Part shown: in pieces, positions 31,950-33,669 of the stretch
Layout of the letters: the number at the start of each line of letters is the position of its first letter
Numbering within the stretch: position 1 is the stretch's first letter
Notes under the pieces: generated by a model
Seen by the model: the letters and a program-made list of their open reading frames with translations, nothing else
Database searches by the model: none
What the model was told of the DNA's origin: nothing
Assembly (NCBI GenBank): GCA_017461245.1
Contig: JAFTYW010000001.1
Coordinates: 1 to 33,669, forward strand
Direction of reading: 5' to 3'
DNA from: Oscillospiraceae bacterium
GTDB lineage: Bacteria; Bacillota; Clostridia; Oscillospirales; Ruminococcaceae
DNA: 33,669 nucleotides
Translations under genes and position numbers: made by a program

Positions 31950-33669
31950 TTATTTCTTAACGATTGCGCCGAATTTACATTTTTCCATACAAGCGCCGCA
32001 CTTGACACACTTAGACTGGTCAATAACGTGGGGCTCTTTAACGGTGCCGACGATTGCGCCTGCGGGACAAACTCTCGAGCAGAGGGTACATCCCTTACAC
32101 TTGTCAGCCTCGATTGTGTAGGAAAGAAGCTTCTTACAAACGCCTGCGGGACACTTCTTGTCAACGATGTGAGCAACGTACTCATCACGGAAGAACTTAA
32201 GTGTTGAAAGAACAGGGTTGGGAGCGGTCTGACCGAGAGCGCAGAGCGAGTTAGCCTTAATGTACTCGCAGAGCTCTTCAAGACGGTCAAGGTCCTCAAT
32301 CTCGCCGTTACCGTCGCAGATCTTCTCTAAAAGCTCAAGAAGTCTCTTGGTACCGATACGGCAGGGAGTACACTTACCGCAAGACTCGTCAACAGTAAAC
32401 TCGAGGAAGAACTTAGCGATATCAACCATACAGGTATCTTCATCCATAACGATAAGTCCGCCCGAGCCCATCATACAGCCGATAGCTGTGAGGTTATCGT
32501 AGTCAATGGGGGTATCCATAAGCGAAGCAGGGATACATCCGCCGGAAGGTCCACCTGTCTGAGCAGCCTTGAACTTCTTGCCGTTGGGGATACCGCCGCC
32601 GATCTCTTCAATGATCTCGCGTAAGGTAGTACCCATAGGAATCTCAACAAGGCCGGTGTTGTTGATCTTACCGCCGAGTGCAAAGACCTTGGTTCCCTTC
32701 GATCTCTCGGTACCCATAGATGCAAACCACTCAGCACCTCTTAAGATGATCTGAGGAATGTTAGCAAAGGTCTCAACGTTGTTTTCAATGGTAGGACAGC
32801 CGTAAAGACCCTTAACTGCAGGATAGGGAGGACGGGGTCTGGGCTCGCCTCTGTGACCCTCGATAGAGGTCATAAGAGCGGTCTCCTCACCGCAAACGAA
32901 TGCGCCAGCACCGAGACGGATGTCAAGGTCAAAGTCAAAGCCTGTGCCGAAAATGTCTTTACCTAAAAGGCCGTATTCTCTTGCATCGTCAATAGCCTTC
33001 TGAAGTCTCTGAACGGCGATAGGATACTCAGCACGAACGTAAACGTAACCCTGGTTTGCGCCGATAGCATATCCGCAGATTGCCATAGCTTCGATGAGAC
33101 AGTGGGGGTCGCCTTCAAGAACCGAACGGTCCATAAATGCGCCCGGGTCGCCTTCGTCAGCGTTACATACAACGTATTTCTGAGGGCCGTCTGCACAGAG
33201 CGACCACTTTCTACCTGTGGGGAAGCCTGCACCGCCACGGCCACGAAGACCGGAATCGGTAACGACCTTAATAACGTCCGCAGGGGTCATCTCTGTGAGG
33301 ACCTTACCGAGAGCCTGGTAGCCGTCCATAGCTATGTACTCGTCGATAACCTCGGGATCGATAACACCGCAATTACGCAGAACAACACGGTTCTGGGTCT
33401 TATAGAAAGCGGTGTCAGAAAGAGCAACGTTGCCGTGGACATCCTCTGCGCCATCCTTGTAAACAAGGTGCTCAACAATACGTCCCTTTAAAAGATGCTC
33501 CTCAACAATTTCCTTTACGTCATCTGCTGTAACACGGCTGTAGAAGGTTCCGTCGGGATAAACGATAACAACGGGACCGAGGGCACAAAGGCCGAAACAA
33601 CCGGTCTGTACGACTTTAACTTCCTCGCTAAGTCCGTTCTTTTCGATATTCTCAGCAAAAGCCTTCTGA
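31950..33669 (-). CDS. hydB: Hydrogenase NADH-binding subunit HydB (NuoF-like), 5' end outside window
   Basis: The frame is open to the right edge, giving 572 visible residues. No start is seen; an ATG at 33329 is internal. The visible N-terminus is a thioredoxin-like [2Fe-2S] domain, with CFGLC where the second cysteine pair lies; the first pair is off the window. Next is the FMN/NADH domain with LRGRGGAGFPTGRKW and GAGAFVCGEETALM, the NuoF-type [4Fe-4S] motif SCGKCTPCR plus the downstream Cys in LCALGQ, and a C-terminal two-cluster ferredoxin domain (CKGCTLCSRVCP and CVKCGACMEKC). This is the diaphorase subunit that exchanges electrons with NAD(H). hydA follows by 17 bases. A HydC-like subunit is expected just beyond the edge. 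Confidence 0.95.
   Translation of the reverse strand, partial: QKAFAENIEKNGLSEEVKVVQTGCFGLCALGPVVIVYPDGTFYSRVTADDVKEIVEEHLLKGRIVEHLVYKDGAEDVHGNVALSDTAFYKTQNRVVLRNCGVIDPEVIDEYIAMDGYQALGKVLTEMTPADVIKVVTDSGLRGRGGAGFPTGRKWSLCADGPQKYVVCNADEGDPGAFMDRSVLEGDPHCLIEAMAICGYAIGANQGYVYVRAEYPIAVQRLQKAIDDAREYGLLGKDIFGTGFDFDLDIRLGAGAFVCGEETALMTSIEGHRGEPRPRPPYPAVKGLYGCPTIENNVETFANIPQIILRGAEWFASMGTERSKGTKVFALGGKINNTGLVEIPMGTTLREIIEEIGGGIPNGKKFKAAQTGGPSGGCIPASLMDTPIDYDNLTAIGCMMGSGGLIVMDEDTCMVDIAKFFLEFTVDESCGKCTPCRIGTKRLLELLEKICDGNGEIEDLDRLEELCEYIKANSLCALGQTAPNPVLSTLKFFRDEYVAHIVDKKCPAGVCKKLLSYTIEADKCKGCTLCSRVCPAGAIVGTVKEPHVIDQSKCVKCGACMEKCKFGAIVKK

Noticed and set aside
31950-33329. ATG at 33329 as start of hydB
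   Set aside because: The frame continues to the window edge with a clear thioredoxin-like [2Fe-2S] domain (CFGLC), so this ATG is internal.

Overview
The window reads as chromosomal housekeeping DNA of an anaerobic, low-to-mid GC Gram-positive of the class Clostridia. An Oscillospiraceae/Ruminococcaceae-like gut bacterium is my best guess. This rests on the dgt-dnaG-rpoD cluster, strong GGAGG ribosome binding sites with GTG/TTG starts, a two-domain Clp ATPase with an N-terminal zinc finger, YqhQ and DUF5711 proteins, a trimeric-type [FeFe] hydrogenase, and interspersed palindromic elements. No database search was possible, so the taxonomy is inference.

Layout. (1) 110-5052, plus strand: rpmE, a YigZ/IMPACT-family gene, then dgt-dnaG-rpoD behind a near-consensus sigma-A promoter and a leader hairpin, closed by a strong terminator. 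(2) 5098-5480: no gene, but a chain of palindromes resembling an interspersed repeat. (3) 5481-6049: a divergent pair, a 62-aa cysteine-rich mini-protein (minus) and an XRE-type HTH regulator (plus), separated by an inverted repeat. (4) 6083-28239, minus strand: 23 genes with no gap above about 50 bp and no visible internal terminator. In transcription order they are ruvC-ruvA-ruvB, a methyltransferase, ecfA1-ecfA2-ecfT, truA, a DUF5711 protein, a CvpA-like protein, a CDP-alcohol phosphatidyltransferase, a ClpE-like ATPase, a lipoprotein, a response regulator and sensor kinase, yqhQ, prmC, recA-recX, rimO, pgsA, yifB and a small membrane protein. The clearest promoter lies upstream of ruvC and a bidirectional terminator lies at the far end. 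(5) 28424-29320: a single lipoprotein with a His/Asp tract, with its own promoter and terminator. (6) 29409-29877: a second divergent pair, an XRE regulator and a 53-aa protein, with two 13-bp palindromes in the shared promoter. (7) 29881-30015: a palindromic MITE-like element. (8) 30190 to the right edge, minus strand: hydA and most of hydB, two subunits of an NADH-linked, probably electron-bifurcating [FeFe] hydrogenase; hydB runs off the window.

How the parts fit. The plus block serves dNTP control, priming and primary transcription. The long minus run joins recombination and repair (ruvCAB, recA, recX, yifB), translation and tRNA/rRNA/protein modification (truA, prmC, rimO, methyltransferase), envelope lipid and signalling functions (two phosphatidyltransferases, CvpA, kinase/regulator) and vitamin transport energising (ECF module). 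The hydrogenase fits fermentative redox balancing. I found no CRISPR array, no tRNA or rRNA gene, no transposase, and no clearly new multi-gene system. The most curious items are the two similarly built HTH/mini-protein loci, the length of the co-directional run, the dgt leader hairpin, the palindromic elements and a Ser in the hydrogenase L1 motif.
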